64,000 nucleotides of DNA from Paraburkholderia azotifigens (GTDB lineage: Bacteria > Pseudomonadota > Gammaproteobacteria > Burkholderiales > Burkholderiaceae): positions 1 to 64,000 of the forward strand of contig NZ_VOQS01000002.1 of NCBI RefSeq assembly GCF_007995085.1, given 5' to 3'. The position numbers and the translations under genes were made by a program. Below are positions 62,110-64,000 of the stretch, one piece after another. The first letter of the stretch is position 1. Every line of letters starts with the position of its first letter. A model generated the notes under the pieces. The model worked only from the letters and a program-made list of their open reading frames with translations, did not search any database and was not told the DNA's origin.

Positions 62110-64000
62110 ATGCCGATGATTTCCGGAGCCCGGGAACTCCCCTCGCAACACCTGACTGTGCGAGTTCCGTGGCATGACAGCGATTGGAACGGGGCCATCT
62201 GCAAGAGCCCGTGTGAGAACACGGCATGCATGGTATTGCCCCGCATCGGAACGGGAAGGTCGGACGCCAGAGAGGCCGCGTTCGCTGGCAAATCGATTCA
62301 GGGATTCGCGGACCACGACCTGCCACCGTGTGTCGACGAACACGGCACTTTCATGGCGAGTTTTCCAGTCGAAAGGTTGAAGAAGCACCCGTACCAGTTC
62401 GCCGATACCCATGCGCATTTCTCCGACACCCCTCTCAGGTTCGAGCCCTTCGCCGCCGCAGCCATCCCGTTTCGCTGGATGCTGAAGGAGACGGCAGAGG
62501 GATCGAAGAAACTCAGGACGGCGGGCCTCGCGAAAGAGCTACTGCTGGGCTATGATCCGACTCGCGAGCCCGTGATGGACGACAACATCCCCGACACCTG
62601 GGTTCAGGAAGGCACGAATCAGCGGGTGTTGCTGGATACGTTCTTCAGCGCCATCCGCAAGAACGAATCCCTCGTTTTTTTCTACGCCAAACGCACTCCT
62701 TTGTCCGACTCGAACCGGCGAGTCATCGTGGGCGTGGGACGTGTCACGGGGAAGGGAGAGCCGGTCGAATACCGCTACGCATCCGGCAAACGCTCGAGTG
62801 ACGCCATTTCAGGCTTCCTTTGGGAACGCTCGATTGCGCATTCGATTCGCCTCGACGACAAGGGCCCCGTCGATGGCTTCCTGTTGCCGTATCGGGCGCT
62901 GCTCGAACGCGCTGAAAGCGACGAATCGCTCGACCTCGAACGCTTCGTCGCATTCGCTCCGGAAGAGGCATTCGAGCAATACTCCTTCGGTTCCGAGCTG
63001 CTGAGCCAGGACAACGCGATCGCATCGCTGCTGTCGATCGAACGCGCGCTACACGAGATGGCGACGCTCTCGGATGGGCCATGGAACGAATATCGCGGCT
63101 GGATCGATCGCGAGCTCAACCGGCTATGGAAGCTTCGAGGCCCGTATCCGGGTTTCGGAGCGGCGCTCGTAGCGCTGGGTGTTGAACGCGGAAATCTGCT
63201 CGCATGGCACCTGACCGCACGCATCCATGAAGACAACGCACGTTCCGCCTGGGACATCTTCGAAGAAACGCTCGGCGCGCCACACGCGCTGCCGAAGCAT
63301 CTGCAAGTGTGCGTGGGACCCACGCTCGCCGAGAAGTGGGGCCAACTGGACGAAGGCCGCAAGGATCTGCTGAAGTTGCTGAGCCGCTTCGAACTGAGCA
63401 ACGATCAGGCTTGCTACTGGTACGGAGACGGCCGCAACAAAGACCATCCCGACATCACGGATGAGCAGCTCCGCAAGAACCTCTATCTGCTGTTCGAGAC
63501 CCGCGTCGAGCAATCCCTGCCGTTCGGTGCGGTCGACCGAGGTCTTTTCAATGCGCGAGAGCTCGAGGGGCGCCATGAACTGCCATTGGAAAGCCGCGTC
63601 TACGAAAGCACAGATCTTCGCCGTGTGCGGGCACTGATCATCGATCGGCTGGAACGCGCCGCAGTTGACGAAGGGCATACCATCCTGCCCGCCGAGTGGA
63701 TCATTGACCGCGTTCGGAACATGCCGATCGAGCCACCATGCAGTTTGGACGCCGACCTCCTTCCGCTGCTCGACAAGAGGCTCGCACCGGTGCTGGCACT
63801 CGTCGAAAGCGAAGGCAGGCGTTTTTATCAGCTCGGCCGATATGCGCAGACCCGTTCATGCATCGCCGACGAGATCGCCGCGCGTCACGAAGAGGCGAGC
63901 CTCGAGGAAGAACACGACTGGCAGAAGCTGGTCAACGACGCCATCGATCATTCGAACCCGACACCCGAATGGGACGAACTGGAACTCAGCGCCCGCGGGG
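62110..64000 (+). CDS. large helicase-like (probable defence) protein, N-terminal 630 codons
   Basis: The frame is open from before ATG 62110 to the window end. The sequence opens ELPSQHLTVRVPWHDSDWNG, then ICKSPCENTACMVLPRI (three Cys), PCVDEHGTFMASFPVERLKK, NQRVLLDTFFSAIRKNESLV, FFYAKRTPLSDSNRRVIVGV and WIDRELNRLWKLRGPYPGFG. From memory this N-terminal region occurs in very large proteins ending in a RecD/UvrD-like helicase, often in anti-phage islands. No helicase motif lies inside the visible part, so the assignment rests on N-terminal resemblance only. Confidence 0.55.
   Translation, partial: MPMISGARELPSQHLTVRVPWHDSDWNGAICKSPCENTACMVLPRIGTGRSDAREAAFAGKSIQGFADHDLPPCVDEHGTFMASFPVERLKKHPYQFADTHAHFSDTPLRFEPFAAAAIPFRWMLKETAEGSKKLRTAGLAKELLLGYDPTREPVMDDNIPDTWVQEGTNQRVLLDTFFSAIRKNESLVFFYAKRTPLSDSNRRVIVGVGRVTGKGEPVEYRYASGKRSSDAISGFLWERSIAHSIRLDDKGPVDGFLLPYRALLERAESDESLDLERFVAFAPEEAFEQYSFGSELLSQDNAIASLLSIERALHEMATLSDGPWNEYRGWIDRELNRLWKLRGPYPGFGAALVALGVERGNLLAWHLTARIHEDNARSAWDIFEETLGAPHALPKHLQVCVGPTLAEKWGQLDEGRKDLLKLLSRFELSNDQACYWYGDGRNKDHPDITDEQLRKNLYLLFETRVEQSLPFGAVDRGLFNARELEGRHELPLESRVYESTDLRRVRALIIDRLERAAVDEGHTILPAEWIIDRVRNMPIEPPCSLDADLLPLLDKRLAPVLALVESEGRRFYQLGRYAQTRSCIADEIAARHEEASLEEEHDWQKLVNDAIDHSNPTPEWDELELSARG

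Overview
The window looks like part of a GC-rich betaproteobacterial genome of the Burkholderia/Paraburkholderia/Caballeronia group, either a megaplasmid or an accessory region of a chromosome or chromid. This rests on base composition, on the style of the encoded proteins (phasin, HiPIP, HicB, a two-pilin Flp/Tad locus, a VpsR-like sigma-54 activator) and on the density of mobile-element debris. No replication, partition or relaxase gene and no ribosomal gene other than one tRNA is visible, so the replicon type cannot be settled.

Layout. Bases 1-3.6 kb hold the tail of a RES-domain toxin gene and a run of small genes (TrbM-like, membrane protein, two unknowns) that all appear frameshifted, then a tandem-domain H-NS-like gene. 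3.67-14.54 kb is a complete P-type VirB1-VirB11 type IV secretion cluster with an EexN-type lipoprotein and a DUF2274-like gene. 14.5-26.2 kb is a patchwork: resolvase remnant, a heat-shock operon (two Hsp20 genes plus a 142-residue GroEL fragment) behind a good sigma-32 promoter, small unknown genes, a Crp/Fnr gene with its DNA-binding domain deleted, orphan HicB, phasin, a DUF1003 membrane protein, a PdxR/MocR tail and a HiPIP. 26.2-27.6 kb is non-coding with operator-like sites. 27.6-41.0 kb is a Flp/Tad pilus operon: two pilins, prepilin peptidase, an extra AAA ATPase, CpaB, secretin, lipoprotein, TadG/TadE/TadF, CpaE, CpaF, TadB, TadC, closed by a MarR regulator. 41.0-47.5 kb has a methyltransferase, unknown genes, an IS3 remnant, a RelB/ParE-type toxin-antitoxin pair, tRNA-fMet and a VpsR-like activator.

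47.6-59.6 kb looks like an integrated element: a trypco2-like gene overlapping a tyrosine recombinase, a second toxin-antitoxin pair, an integrase remnant, a P27-terminase/AlpA fusion, small genes, a DUF3560 gene, a glycine-rich repeat protein, a TraD-like coupling ATPase and two unknown genes. Then come a MASE4-GGDEF diguanylate cyclase, a low-complexity exported protein and the first 630 codons of a large protein resembling defence-associated helicases, cut by the window end.

The most unusual stretch is 56.76-58.12 kb, upstream of the TraD-like gene. It has no credible protein gene, but on the minus strand it carries more than a dozen perfect or near-perfect hairpins, at least six capped by GNRA tetraloops. 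Several stems need G.U pairs that exist only on that strand. I propose a large structured non-coding RNA of about 1.3 kb; this is a visual inference and has not been tested by folding or covariation.
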